From: Desmodesmus armatus
Lineage: Eukaryota > Chlorophyta > Chlorophyceae > Sphaeropleales > Scenedesmaceae
Length of the DNA: 64,000 nt
NCBI GenBank assembly: GCA_007449985.2
Contig: VIIQ02000205.1
Location: 85,058 to 149,057 of the forward strand
Direction: 5' to 3'
Below the pieces are notes generated by a model, which worked only from the letters and a program-made list of their open reading frames with translations, ran no database searches and was not told the origin of the DNA. Position numbers and translations under genes: made by a program. Each line of letters starts with the position of its first letter. Within the stretch, counting starts at the first letter, position 1. Shown here piece by piece: positions 36,689 to 49,000 of the stretch.

Positions 36689-39600
36689 TGCCTGTTTGAC
36701 ACGCTGCAGTCACTCGTTTACCTGCAGAAGCTGCACCCAGCGGGCAAGACCGAGCTAGAGGAACCTTCCCCCATGATGAGGCACAGCATTACTTGGTTAG
36801 ATGATGCCAGCACTGTGCTGCCGGTAGGTTCAGTTTTTTGCTGCAAACAATATTCGCTTTCCCCAAATTGTCCAGCAGCAATGCTGGCTCAAGCTGTGGT
36901 TGCAGCAGCTGCTGCCAACTCACCAAGTTGACATCATAGTTTGTGGTGCTTGTCATATTGGCATGCAGCACACGGTGGCTCTTAGTCCCTGCCTTTGTTG
37001 TTTCATGCACCTGCTTGCACTAACATTCCACTGCCACACCCAACAGGGATGCTACTACACCAGCGAGGCCGATGCTGTGCCATCTGCAGCTGACATGGTG
37101 GCTTGCCTCAAAGAGCAGCGGCCGCAGCTGGTGCTGATCAAGGAGCAGCATTGCCAGGCAGAAGGCTTGCAGGAAAGCATGGCTGAGGCTGGGTATTTTG
37201 AGGTGCTCACAGCAGGGACACAGGGCAGCATCTTTGCTACAGCAGACATGCTGTCGGGCCTGGAAGATGCCATCAGCGGCCAGGCCAGCAGCTTCCAGCA
37301 GCATGCCAGCGGCAGTTGTGACAAAAGCAGCAGCAGCAGCAGCAGTGCCCTGAAGAGCCAACAGGCTCATTGGCGGCACGGCTTTGGGATGCAGCTGAGC
37401 TGGTGGCAGGGGGGCACAGGACAAGGGTCAGGCAATGATGTCGCACGATTGGATGGCGGCAGTGGCAGCGGTGGCGGCAGTGGTGGCCAGGGTGGGACAA
37501 GCCAGCCCCCGCAGGATGCTGGGGGCAGCAGCAGTGGCGGTGACAAGGCCAGCAGCAGCACTCGGGACAATGCAGCAGCAGCCCTAGAGGCTGCTCATGC
37601 TGCCTGCAGCAGCGTCAACTGCGGCAGTCTGAAGCTGCAGCTGCTGAAGACAGCATGTGCAGGCACGTATGGACAGGGTGCTGCCAGTTGCATCAGTGCT
37701 CTTGATGGGGATACAGTGCTGCAAGTGCTGAAGTTCAGGTCGGTTCTGAGTGAGGACAGCGCGGTGCTGACGAAGAGTGCTGCCTGGAAGCTCAGTGGCT
37801 GGCCACGGCAGCATGTGGCACCCCCATCAGCCCAGCTGAGCGGCGAACACGGCTTCAAGGTTGAGCTGGCCCTCAGCATGTGCAGGCACGACACCCAGGT
37901 GAGAACTGGATGGTCTAAAGCTTACTGACTCATGACACATCCCCAAATCGGACATGCATGCCAGTGCTTGGCAAGCAAGGGACATGACAGCTTCTGCAGC
38001 TGATTTGGCCAGGCAAATGCACCCTTAGCCCATGATCCTATGTGCCACGGGCTAACCGGGCATATAAATGTTGGCGATGTACTCCTCCCTGTGCCCCACC
38101 ATTCTCCTAGCTCTGCCTCAAGCTTCACCAAGCCCATGCAGAACACACCATCGAAAACGCAGCGCAGCGCAGTGCAGTGCACTGCCTCGGCTTGCCGCTA
38201 CTGAGGAGCAGCTTTGCCCTGGTGGCCTGCAGCGGCGGTGAGGACGCAGACGACAGACTGCCTCACCACGACAGTGGCTCATACACCCCCATCATGTACC
38301 TGAAGAACAGCAACATCTCAGGACCCCTGTGTGTGGAGGAGGCTACACCTACTCAGTCCAAAAGCAAGCTGTGAGTGCTTTGCATATGCTTGCTGGTGAT
38401 CACTGCTATTTTGTGATCAACAAAAGCACCTTGTGTGGGGCTGGTAGGAGCAATTGCATAGGGCTCACCATGGCGCGGCGCTATGAGGTGCAATCACTGC
38501 AGCACTAAGTGCACAGTTGGAGCCTCAGATGGCACTAGGGCTGAAACGTGCTTGCATGTGCCAACAGAGCCTGCTGCATGGGGGATGTGCGGGGAATCCT
38601 TTCTGTCGCTGATCAGGGAGAAGTACTGGCTGCATGGATTTGAGCCAAAGCTGACGATTGGCCAGAAAAACGTGTCCATTGAGGCCGGCATGAAGGCACA
38701 GCAGCACCTGGCAGATACCAAGCCCAAAGTGGAAGCCAACGTCGCCCAGCAGCTGGTCATGCTGCACCCTGCGGTGAGGTTGAAGCACATCAGTTGTGCG
38801 CACATTGCAATGTGGACGTGTCTCTTGTGACTGTCAGCGTGTACGAGTGTGGCATGCTGGGGAGCTGCAGATGTACCTCCAGCACACACTGTGTTTGGAC
38901 GTTTCAAGCCTTGAATGATTGCTGATAGCACTTGGTTTGCTAACTCCATGCTCAACCTGTAAGCGCGGTCACTTGCCTGCTTGCAAACACAGGCACCAAA
39001 GCCTGTGTACCTGGATACCACTGCTTGTGGCCGTGCAAACATGGAGCTGCGGCGCGGTCTGCTCAAGTCTGTGCTGTGCAGTGAGGTCCAGGACCAGCTT
39101 TGTGAGTGGCCTTGAGTGCAGCTTTCAGACTGAAACACACCTGCATCAGGTTGAATCACAGAATATAGGCTACAACACGCAACTGGCCCCGGTCCTGACC
39201 AGCTTCATGTGGCGGTCACACTTGGTTCAACTCACCCACTCGGCGACTCGCCGAGCGTTGCGAATTAACTCGTGGTAGGAAACTGGGTCTCTGTCTCTGT
39301 CACCAGCGCCAACTCTACCACAGTCTCTTCTCCCCCTAGTCCGGAATGGGGATAATCTCATTGTACAATGTGCACTGCTATTTGAAGTCAGCCAGGAATG
39401 TCATAGCACGGTGCTGCTCAGGGTCGATGAATGAATGTGCAGCTGGACCTGAGTTCTGGTCACAGTTACTGATGCAAGCAGCAACTGCTTCTTGGTCTGC
39501 ATGTTGCAGGCTGTCTGGATTACAACCCCATGCTGCAGGCAAGCATGCCGCTGCTGACCTACATAGCCGACCTTGGTGAGGACTTCAGCAACAAAGTGGC

Positions 39601-39754
39601 TGCCGGCAGCAGCAGCCTGCAGCTACATGTGGACGTCTGCCTGCCAAGTGTGATGGTGCAAGTGAAAAACCCCCGGGCCCTGGACGTGCAACGCATCTTT
39701 GGTGTCGACATGGACGCTGGTGTGTTCCTGCTGGAGGGCAGGTGTCACCTGAAG
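36689..39754 (+). CDS. Unknown protein, or C-terminal extension of the lipase
   Basis: Exons with good borders: 36689-36823, 37047-37898 (284 codons), 38111-38370, about 38571-38773, 38993-39101 and 39510-39754. All but one junction (38370 to 38571) fit in phase. The first exon starts in phase 0, exactly as the lipase exon at 36463 ends, so a single fused protein is possible. The big exon has an ordered start (ADMVACLKEQRPQLVLIKEQ), a Ser/Gly-rich linker, and an ordered end. Later segments include LIREKYWLHGFEPKLTIGQ and MPLLTYIADLGEDFSNKV. No domain is recognised. Whether the last exon stops at 39769 by read-through or splices on is unclear. Confidence 0.6.
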
Positions 39755-41537
39755 GTGGGACTCAAGTGAAGCGGACATGAACTGCAAGTGTTTGATGGGT
39801 GTGAGCAGCCGCTATGACTCACTGAGCACAGCTCTGTCGCTATCATACAGCCCTCTGATACAGTACAGGGACACGTGCCTCATAGCACAATGATGCTTTT
39901 GCCACGCTGCTTGCTTGTCATGCTGTGTTGTGAGCGTACCTGGGCATCGTGTGTGGTGAACTCAGTACTGAGTGACCCGAGTGAATGAATGGTCTAAAGG
40001 GCTCTGAATCCCTCTGCTCTTCAGGGAAATCAGTCAGGCTGCTGGTTGCACACAACTGTGGCTTCCTTGCTAGATAATGGCGTGGGAGTTATACGGGGTA
40101 GTGGTGCTGTGTACGCTAGGCTTTATCCCCGCTGCAGAGCTGTCCACTGTGGTTGAGAAAGTCAGCGTTGGGGTGAGTGGCATGTCTGGGTGGAGTGTGG
40201 ATCACCCAGGGTATGCCTTGCACAACTTGTGTTTGTATTGTATATTGTCTATTGTAAGGTTATTCTAACCTTACAAGGGGGTGCTGGCAACGCCACTGGG
40301 CTGGCGCTGCCAGCGGTTGCCAACCGTAGTGCAGCAATGCATATGTGCTCAAGGTACTCACCATTTCTTTGGTGCCTCTTCGGCATTTGAGGCATGCCAG
40401 GCTGCCATGGTGCCTTTGGCTGGGTGGTTTTGGGCTGCTCTTCTTCAGTGGGGCCTATTGGCTGTTTGCTTCGGAGTCGGAAGGCGATGGCGCCGGCACT
40501 TTCAAGATCAACATGCATTGTGGTGTCCAAGGTCAACATGCACTGCGGCAGTCGGGTGGACAGAAGAGTGTGGCACGCGCTCACCTATGGATAAGGAGAC
40601 TGGGCTGTTTATTTCGTCCACACTTGGAACCGGAGTTCCAGACTGCTTAAATTACTGAGCTCTCATCAACGGCAGCAGCAGCTGTATGCATATGGCAGTC
40701 AGTCAGTCAGTGCAGGCTCACAGCGCGGGCACGCCTTGCCTGCAGAGTCTGAGAGGCAACTGCCAGACGCAGCGGCAGTGAAGTAGAGTCGGAAGCTAGA
40801 AAGTTGGAGGAAGAGATCAAATAAGAAGATGGGGCACAGTAACAGGCAGATCAGCCTCTGTCAGAGTCTCCGGTTGGGAAGTGATCACTAGTGATCATCA
40901 GTACCGCAGAGTCTGGCCAACACAGTTGCCTTGTTGCCTTGATGGAAGTTTCTCAGTGAAGGGTATTGAGCACCGAACAAGCAGACTACTGCCTCGGGAG
41001 TTTCTCTCAGAGAAAGTACCGTAAGAGTCTGGCTGTCAACTCTGTTCAACTGTCGGGTCTAAAAGCTGGGGTTCGCTGGATACCTTGTCGCAGGGAGTAC
41101 AGTTTGGCAGTAGCTCGCGATTGCCTGTGTTGCTCCCCATCTGCTGCGCCCTGCTTGTAGCTTCTCACCACTGGACGTCCGACTGCTGCCAGAAGAGACA
41201 AGGAAGCAGGAAGCAGCTCCCGAGCAGTCAGCAATCGACAAGGTATGCACTTGAAACCCAATGCACGGACAAGGATGGCAATGGGGGGTGATCCCGGCAC
41301 GCCTTTCGGCGATCAGCCATCACAGCTCCGAAATCTGAGACCTCCATGCTGGTGCCCACGTACCCGGCGTGCTTGTGTCAGAATGCACATGGATGTATTG
41401 CCCGCATTCTGAGCCGGTCCTTGCAGCGTTTCCACCGCTCTTGGAAGCCCCGGGTAGGGATGGACTTCCGAGGCAGTTTACTTCACCCTTGTGTTGATCC
41501 TTGCAGGCACCTCCCGGCAGCGCGTTACATCTTTAAG
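39755..41537. other. Region without a supported gene
   Basis: A short frame from ATG 40077 (MAWELYGVVVLCTLG) looks like a signal or membrane segment ending at a GTGAGT donor near 40173, but I could not find a partner exon in phase. A perfect 11-bp hairpin lies at 40252-40276. The last part should hold the promoter of the EF-hand gene. Confidence 0.4.
40252..40276. repeat. Small perfect hairpin
   Basis: TTGTAAGGTTA, loop TTC, TAACCTTACAA: two 11-base arms with a 3-base loop. Function unknown. Confidence 0.85.
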
Positions 41538-44166
41538 ATGGGGATATTCAGCAACTGGTTCTCGGGCTCTTCCAGCAGCGCTGGCAAGATTGAGACCACC
41601 AAGACAGCATCAGCAGGACCCGCTGCTGCTTCAGGTGCAGGCAAGCCAAACGTGTGGCGCTCGGTGTTCGACCCAGGAAGCAACCCCAACATCGACAGGG
41701 TTGGCAGCTCCTACTACGACACAGTACACAAGGTGCGAGGGGAGTCGTGCTGCTGCTTTGATGGGGTGGGGCCTGTGCCAGACCCACTGAACATAGTACA
41801 GCCACTCAGAAGGGGGGGGGGGGGTGCATTTGCATGTTTGCTGCAAAACCATGTGCTTTACACTGTGACAGCCCATGCAGCAGCAGCAACAGCAGCTGCC
41901 AAGGCACGTAACCGATAGTCCTGCGACCATCGCCTGTTTCTATTTTTTCGCAGGACGGTGACAAGGCTGGCTCTGGCAGCACTTGGGAGCAGATCCTGAA
42001 GGCCCAAGACTTCAAGCGCAGGTCATTCAGCGACATCGACAGGGACAGGGACGGCTTTGTGGATGCAAAGGTGAGGGATTCAGGAGTCAGGGCATCGGAC
42101 CTTCTGTAATACTTTCCTAAAGCCATCAACTGTAGGAAGGGCAACCCCATGCATGTCAGCGGCTCAGGCACTTGTGTTTTGGAGGGGTTGCCGCCATAGT
42201 AAGTCACGAGGGACATCGAGTACGGACCTGGGTGGCTGGGTGCAGGATGCAGCTGGGTGTTGTGGGTGCAAAGGTGAGGGAGTTGTGGTGGTGTATGGGA
42301 GTGTCATGTTGGGGTGTGGGGGACGTAGCCGTAGGAGCTTAGTGAAGGTGACAGCCAAGTGTAATGGTTGCAATGATGAGGGGTGTACGGTGGTGATTGC
42401 GTTCAGTCACCTTCATTGCAAACGTAACATGCATATTTCACTGAAGTTTGTCAGCATGCCAGTTCCAGCCGTGTCAGTCAGGGTGGGGTTGGGCCGGTGG
42501 GGATGTGAATGTTAATTCCACGACATGTATGCCCCCACTGGCCAGCCCTGCCTTGGTTGATAGGGCTAGACGGCAGTGCCACAAACACATACACAGGTCT
42601 TTGCTACTGGACATCCGTGCATGATAATCTGGAGTTTGTTGAAATGCCAGCTCCAGCTGTGTCAGCGAGGGTGGATGGGGCCAGTGGGGCTTTACATGTT
42701 GACTAATCAACATAGACTCCCCACTGGCCCCGTCCTGCCTTGGCTGACAGGGCTAGACAACAGGGTGACAAACACGTAAGCAGGTCTTTTTCAGTTATCT
42801 GCAGCTTTCCTGCAGCTTATCAGAGGATCCCCCGGGATGCAGGGCGGTGCTTGCGGGGTGTGCAGGGCCTGTGGTGCAGACGATCTCAGCCACGTGTTGC
42901 AGCAGCTCATGCAAACATTTGTATGCATGCGGTGGTGTTTTTGGCAACACATGATTTGTACTGCATAGAAGCACCGCTTTCCATTGCTCCATGACAGTGT
43001 CTCAGGGCTGGTGACCAGTGTTGAACATAGCAGTTGCATCAAGCAGGTACATGATGCCAATGCTGGTGACAGGGTAGTCTGTAGTGTGTGAGGTGAGACC
43101 GGCAGACAAGCCCTGACCAGTATGTCTGTTGCGTGTTGTTGCTTGTGTACCGCAGGAGCTTGCCGCCATCGTGCCTCCATCAGCCAAGGCCATTGACACA
43201 GCAGCACTTATCCAGGAGGTGCGTCTTGCTCTGCAGCAGTGGGCCTTTGTTGCTGCCCAAATCAGCAGCTGATGGTTGTGCTGCATGGTTAGAGACCAGC
43301 AGCACAACCTGCTGGCTGCATGGTCATCTGGTGGCTGTGCACTTCTGTTGCGCAGGCGCGCGCGTGTCCCATAAAGCACCAGTTGCTGCGTAGTGTTCCC
43401 GCCGGAAGTCCCTAGCAACGCAGAGCATGCATGTTAGCCAGCACTAGCGGCTGCAAATGGTACCTGCTGTCGTGCGCAATCAGCTGTCACTGCCGAGAAC
43501 ATAGACTACACAGCAGTAATGCGTAATGTTGAAGCGCGGTTCAGCATTGCCCACTACTGCTGTGTGGTGTACGTACTAGGGCCGTCACAACTAATTGTGC
43601 ATGACACTGTGCCAGCAGTCCCTGAGTGCTGCCCGTTGGCTGGGCCAAAGTGATATGTTGCTGGCCCCTTGCCTGCCAATCAGAAGACGTGAGGAGCGCA
43701 AGATCATCATCGTAACACTGCATCTGTGACCAAAGACTCATGGCTTGTTGTCTGCCGTCGTGTGTAAGATCATCATCGTAACACTGCATCTGTGACCAAA
43801 GACTCATGGCTTGTTGTCTGCCGTCGTGTGTAAGATCATCATCGTAACACTGCATCTGTGACCAAAGACTCATGGCTTGTTGTCTGCCGTCGTGTGTAAG
43901 ATCATCATCGTAACACTGCATCTGTGACCAAAGACTCATGGCTTGTTGTCTGCCGTCGTGTGTAAGATCATCATCGTAACACTGCATCTGTGACCAAAGA
44001 CTCATGGCTTGTTGTCTGCCGTCGTGTGTAAGATCATCATCGTAACACTGCATCTGTGACCAAAGACTCATGGCTTGTTGTCTGCCGTCGTGTGTACTTA
44101 CAGGCCAGGCCAGCCACCCAGGGCAAGCTGACCCGCAAGGAGTTCAACGATGTCCTTGACAAGTAA
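41538..44166 (+). CDS. Small EF-hand calcium-binding protein
   Basis: Exons 41538-41732, 41954-42070, 43156-43218 and 44104-44166 join in phase 0 to 145 residues. The N-terminus MGIFSNWFSGSSSS is followed by a low-complexity Ala/Ser/Gly stretch. One canonical calcium loop is present in exon 2, DIDRDRDGFVDA (D at 1, 3 and 5, G at 6, D at 11 rather than the usual E at 12), flanked by helices. The C-terminal part, IDTAALIQEARPATQ then KLTRKEFNDVLDK, resembles a second EF-hand that has lost its loop acids. Gly2 could be myristoylated, but position 6 is Asn, so this is weak. A TGTAA at 45078-45082 is a candidate polyadenylation signal. Confidence 0.72.
43700..44095. repeat. 66-bp minisatellite, six copies
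   Basis: The unit beginning AAGATCATCATCGTAACACT repeats six times head to tail with no visible differences, ending 8 bases before the last acceptor of the EF-hand gene. Because 66 is a multiple of three, the opposite strand has an open repetitive frame (MSLWSQMQCYDDD...), which I take as a by-product. Confidence 0.97.
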
Positions 44167-46036
44167 GACAAATGCATTATGATGTGATTGGTTGCCGGCA
44201 GCTTCGCAGAACAGCACCAGCATAGCAGCAGCCCCCTTGAATGACAGCAGCTTGGCTATCATGACGGGGGGGGGGGGGCGCTGTTGCTGGCAGCTTGGTA
44301 GAGCAGGAGCAGCACAGTACTCGTGGATGGCAGCAGCATATGGCTCCGTTTTCTCCAGCACATGTCTTGCTTGTTGCACTGCTCTGCTGGCACAGCCCTA
44401 GGATCTTATGCAACCTTGACCTACGCTAAAAGCTGACACACCTATCACTGCTGTTGCTGTCCATGTGTGCAGGTACTTTCTGGCTTGAGCAGGCCATATG
44501 AGCGGGTGTGGCCTGTGGAAATCCCACCGCACGGCATCCTCTGGTAGCAGCTTGCCTTGTACTTTTCATGCCTGTGCAACAGCCTGGTTTTTGTCACGCA
44601 GCTTGGGTAGCTTTTCATGAGGACGGGCCGTGGCCCCTTGCTGTATGTTGCTTGAGCAGTTGCATTGTTGTACCATGTTGTGTTATGGGATACGGTTGGT
44701 GTTATGGGTGGCAGGCGCACTTTGGTTCGCCGGCCCGTATCGGCGATTTTGCACACCTTGTGTGTCCTGCCGCGGCCCAGCATCTGTGTCCATGGTGGAT
44801 AGGGGTGTGCTGTACCAGTTTTGCACACACCTGTGTATGGTCTGGTATGTATTTTGCTAGGTTGGTCCTTGCGTCGCCCCTCTCCTGGATTTGTCCAGCG
44901 ACAGCCGCCATCTCCCTCCTGCTTGCTTCCCATGCGTGTCTGTGCTGAGCGCCTGGGGATTTTTGCATGCTGGGTGCACATCTGATGTGCCATCAAAGCG
45001 CTTAGCTTGATTGTGCGTGCCAACTGAGCCGCCGGGCTTTTGTCTTTTGGGTTTGTGGTTTGGGTTTGTGGTTTGGTTGTAACATGCGCTGTCGGTCCGG
45101 TCACATGCCAGAAGTGTAGGTGTCTGCCAGCGACGTATCAGTCGATGCTGATAGCTGGCAGAAGGATTAGTAGAGTAGCCACTGTCAAGCAGCTACTACA
45201 CCCAGGTGCAATTGATGTTCTTCTCCCAGACTCCGACTACGGCGTAGGCAACTGGTGCTTTGCTGGGGAACACGAAAGGCATCACTGCCAAGCTGAGCCT
45301 GACATGACCCCCCCCCCTCCTGCACGGGAGGCCCTTCTTCGTCTCACAATTGGCTGAGCTTGTGAACCTCGCAGCATGTATGTTAGGTGCACTGCAGCGG
45401 GACTGTTGGAGTAAGTAGCTGTGCCGCAACAAGAGTTCACCCATACTGTATATATGGTTTGAAGTCTATACCCTGTTGAGACCCGAACCCAGGGTGCGGT
45501 GTTTCAACAACCAGGAAACAGGAGGTCAGTGGCAACCTGAGAGCTGCTGTTACATCAGGGTTTCGTCCCTGCTGCGCTTTTCATTGCTCATCACTCTCTT
45601 GTCAGTGTTGGCCTTGCTATCTGGCAGGCACCCGGGCGTCTGCAGCTGGATCGCTGCCCAAGCTACTTGCATACCACTCGGACTCTTGTTTTTGCCTTTC
45701 GACCCGCTGGTGTGCTTTTCTTGGCGCTGAATGGTCAGCGTTAGCTTCCATCGTTGCCTGGACAGTGCAGGCCGCAACGACTGTGCCTGTGGCCGCCCTA
45801 ATGGTGCATTGTCAAGGTTCGTCTGTTATGCACCGCTGTGCGCTCGCTTCATCGTTCCGCAAGGAGTTACCCCCAATCAACACCATTCTGCGTATTTCTG
45901 CGTGCAGGAGCAAGCCTGGGAGCAGGCATCGCTGCAAGGTAGGAAATCAGGGTGCAATACGCATGTTGTGGGCTTTTGCCCCTGGTGGTTGTGCTGGCAC
46001 CTGACATTGCTGACGCTGCTGCTGTTGTGATGGCAG
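44167..46036. other. 3' region of the EF-hand gene and upstream region of the OPR gene
   Basis: The plus strand is T/G-rich from about 44450 to 45100, like other 3' UTRs here. The OPR gene must have upstream exons, since the exon at 46037 opens in mid-protein; a short candidate lies at about 45908-45939 (EQAWEQASLQ), but its phase does not match. Confidence 0.4.
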
Positions 46037-49000
46037 GTTGCCTTTACTCGTGAGCACCTCAGGGACTCCAACCTCCATGACCAGGCGCATTCGGCAGCTG
46101 AGTCCCTAGTGGCCAAGGTATGCCTCTCTTTTGAGGTGCCTTAGCACCTCTAGCAGCAGAAGGGTTGGCAGCAGCCAGCCTGAGAGCCACCACACCCTGT
46201 CCCTGACAGTGTGTCCTGTCAGGTGGTTCCAGCAAAGGGTTGCATGGATTTTTTTTGGGAATGACAGCATGACCATGTGCTCACTTACGCTCTGCTGCCG
46301 GTGTTCCTGTGTGTGAAGTCCCACGAATGTGTCCTGCAGTATCAGCCGCACAGTCATTCACACCAGGCAGCAGCTGCCAGCACCCACCAGCACCGCCCTG
46401 TAGCTGCGTGGAGACGTAGCAACGTCACCAGCAGTAGCAGCGGCGGCAATAGCAGCAGCAGCAAGCCCAGCTGGCCTTGGTCGTTCTGGAGTGCAGCATC
46501 CAGCGGCAGCACTGCGGCTGCAGCAGCTGCAACCCATACTGTCGCCGCTGCCGCTGCTGCTTCTAGCTCTGCGCCCATCACCAGCACAGCGGCATACCGC
46601 CTGGACACTTCCTCGATTGTCACCAGCACAATCGACAGCAGCAATGACAGTGGCTATGATAGCAGCAGAAGCGGCAGCTCATGGGAGGAGTCCGCAGCAG
46701 CACTGATCACTCTGCAGGACACATGGGAGGAGGAGCACAGCACAGCACAGCACAGCAGCAGTAATGCAGACGTCACCCAGCTGTTTCTCTATGACATCAT
46801 GCCCCCAGCAGCAGCGAATGCCGTAGCAGACGAGCACATCAGCACAAGCAGCAGGTTGGCGTTGCTGCTTGGAGACACCTACCCTATGGCCCGTACAGGC
46901 AGCCGTGCAGACAGCCCCGGGACCAGCAGCAGCATGCGCTCAAATTACGCAGGGGGGTCTGTTGGTAGCCATGGCGTCTTAGCCAACCGACAGCACCGAC
47001 AGCAGCAGCTGGGACAGCACTCGGCACCCCGCCGGCAGCAGCGGCAGCATTGGGGGTTGGGTTTGCGGTCGGCAGCAGCTGCACATACTGTCCCGCTGCC
47101 AAGCACAGCAGCCCTGCAGCGCTCTCTCAAGTCTGTGGCTCCCCAGCAGCAGCAGCAGCTGTGCAGCGAGCAAAGCACCGAAGATGTCACCAGCAGCACC
47201 AGCAGCCGCAGCGGTAGTGACGATGCTGACTGGCTAACAGCGGTGCTGTCTGCACCCACAAGCCGGCTGTCCAGTCATTCAAACGCTGTGCTGACTAATA
47301 GCTTGAAGAGGTTGGCCAGCCTGCGCAGCAGCAGTGGGGGCTTGGCTGCTTCAGCAGCAGCGGTGGACGGGACGGAGGGGTTGTTGGACAGCATCCGGTC
47401 GCGGTTTGACAGCTTTCAGCTGCAGCAGTTTGAGGAGGTTGCGTTGCAGCTGGCGCAGCTACAGTACCAACCGGAAGCAGCGTGGCTGGCCGCGTTTGAC
47501 AGGTGAGGCCTGGTGCGGTAGTTGCTGTGGGGTAAAGCTGCCTTGATACTTGCACAAGCAGGAAGTTAGGGCCAGTTGGGTCCGAGACAGTCTATCAGCA
47601 GTAGGGGTGCACCATGCCTGACAACACGTCTGTTGTTTCCAATGGTTATGAACCGGTGTTTGTACTTTGAAAGGCTTCAGTGCCTGATGGTACTAACAGG
47701 ACAGGAGTCAGGCGACAGTATCATCCAGTCAGCAGTAGTTACTTATATGCATACTGTGCAGAACCCCAACCGTCACTTTATCGTGCCACCCAGCACGCTG
47801 TCTTTCTCACTTTATGTGCTGTTCCTGTCTGCGTTTTGTAGGGCGTCCATGACTGTGATGCCTGGGGGCAGCCCCCGCCTCATCTCTCGGCTGCTGCTGT
47901 CGCGCTCGAAGCTGCCGGGCCCTGTCAGCGCGCAGTGGTGTGCCGCGTGCTGCCAGCACATGGCTGCTGCTCCACAGAGGCTGAGTGTGAGCAGCTGGGT
48001 GAACGCGCTGTATGCGCTGGTGCGCCTGAAGCACACACCTGACAGGTGAGCAGGATCGCCTGTTACTGTGCTGTTGTATGGACAGTTACATCGTCCTCAG
48101 CGAGTCAACGAGGCTCCTGGGTGTAACAGCCTGGTAAAACCGACGTCAGACTGAGTGGCATATAACTCATGTAAGTTCGTTGCACAGCAGAAACCTAAGG
48201 CATGTGGTTGGTGAGTTCGCAGCTGGGTTAGCGAGCTGTTTGTGCTGGTGCACCTGAAGGACGCGTCCGACATGTAAGCAGGGATGACTTTTCGATTTTG
48301 CTGCATGAGCTTGTCATCTTGTGCAGGGATGACATCTCGATTTTGCTGCATGAGCTTGTCATCTTGTGCAGGGATGACATTCCGACTTTGCTGCATGAGC
48401 TTGTCAGCTTGTGCAGGGAATTGTGAGCAGAAGCTGAGCGTCATGCATGCCCTGTTTCCCATCACCCTGCTGTTTCTACGCTGCGCAGGCAGTTCCAGGC
48501 AACATTTTTCTCCGCTACAGCCGAGCGCCTCGACGACATCTCCCCAGAGCTTCTCACACATTTGGTGTGGTCCCTCTCACGGCTGCAGCTCTCTCCTCCG
48601 TTCGTGTGGTGGCGCAGCCTGATCCGGGCAACAGCAAGCATCGAGAAACCGTTCTCCCAGGCCCAGCTCGCATCCCTGGTGCACTCGGTCGCCCTTTGGG
48701 CCGGTCCCTGTGGCATCGCCTCGCAAGACGTGCAGCGATTCGTCGATATTCTGCTTGTCGAAATCCACGAACACCTCGGTCTCCTGCAGCCTTCGGAGCT
48801 TACCATGGTGGTGTGGTCTCTCGGGGGTTTGGTCTCAACACAGAAGCTTCGACCGGATGCAGCCCTACTCGAAGAAATCGTGCTGGCAATTCAAGGGCAG
48901 CTGCCGCGGTTGAGCCCACAGCAGTGCAGCAGCTTGTGCTGGGGCTTAGCAAAGCTCGGGCACAGGTTGTCGGATGGGTTTGCAGAGGCGCTGCTGTTGG

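Noticed and set aside
37300..37600. Ser/Gly-rich stretch as a separate structural protein
   Set aside because: It lies inside one long exon with ordered sequence on both sides, so it is a linker.
39190..39250. tRNA-like box B (GGTTCAACTC)
   Set aside because: No cloverleaf or box A at the right distance.
43541..44071. Open frame on the minus strand repeating MSLWSQMQCYDDD
   Set aside because: It is the antisense reading of a 66-bp intronic minisatellite; the period is a multiple of three, so the open frame is automatic.
43700..44095. CRISPR-like regular repeat
   Set aside because: Units abut with no variable spacers, and the host is eukaryotic.
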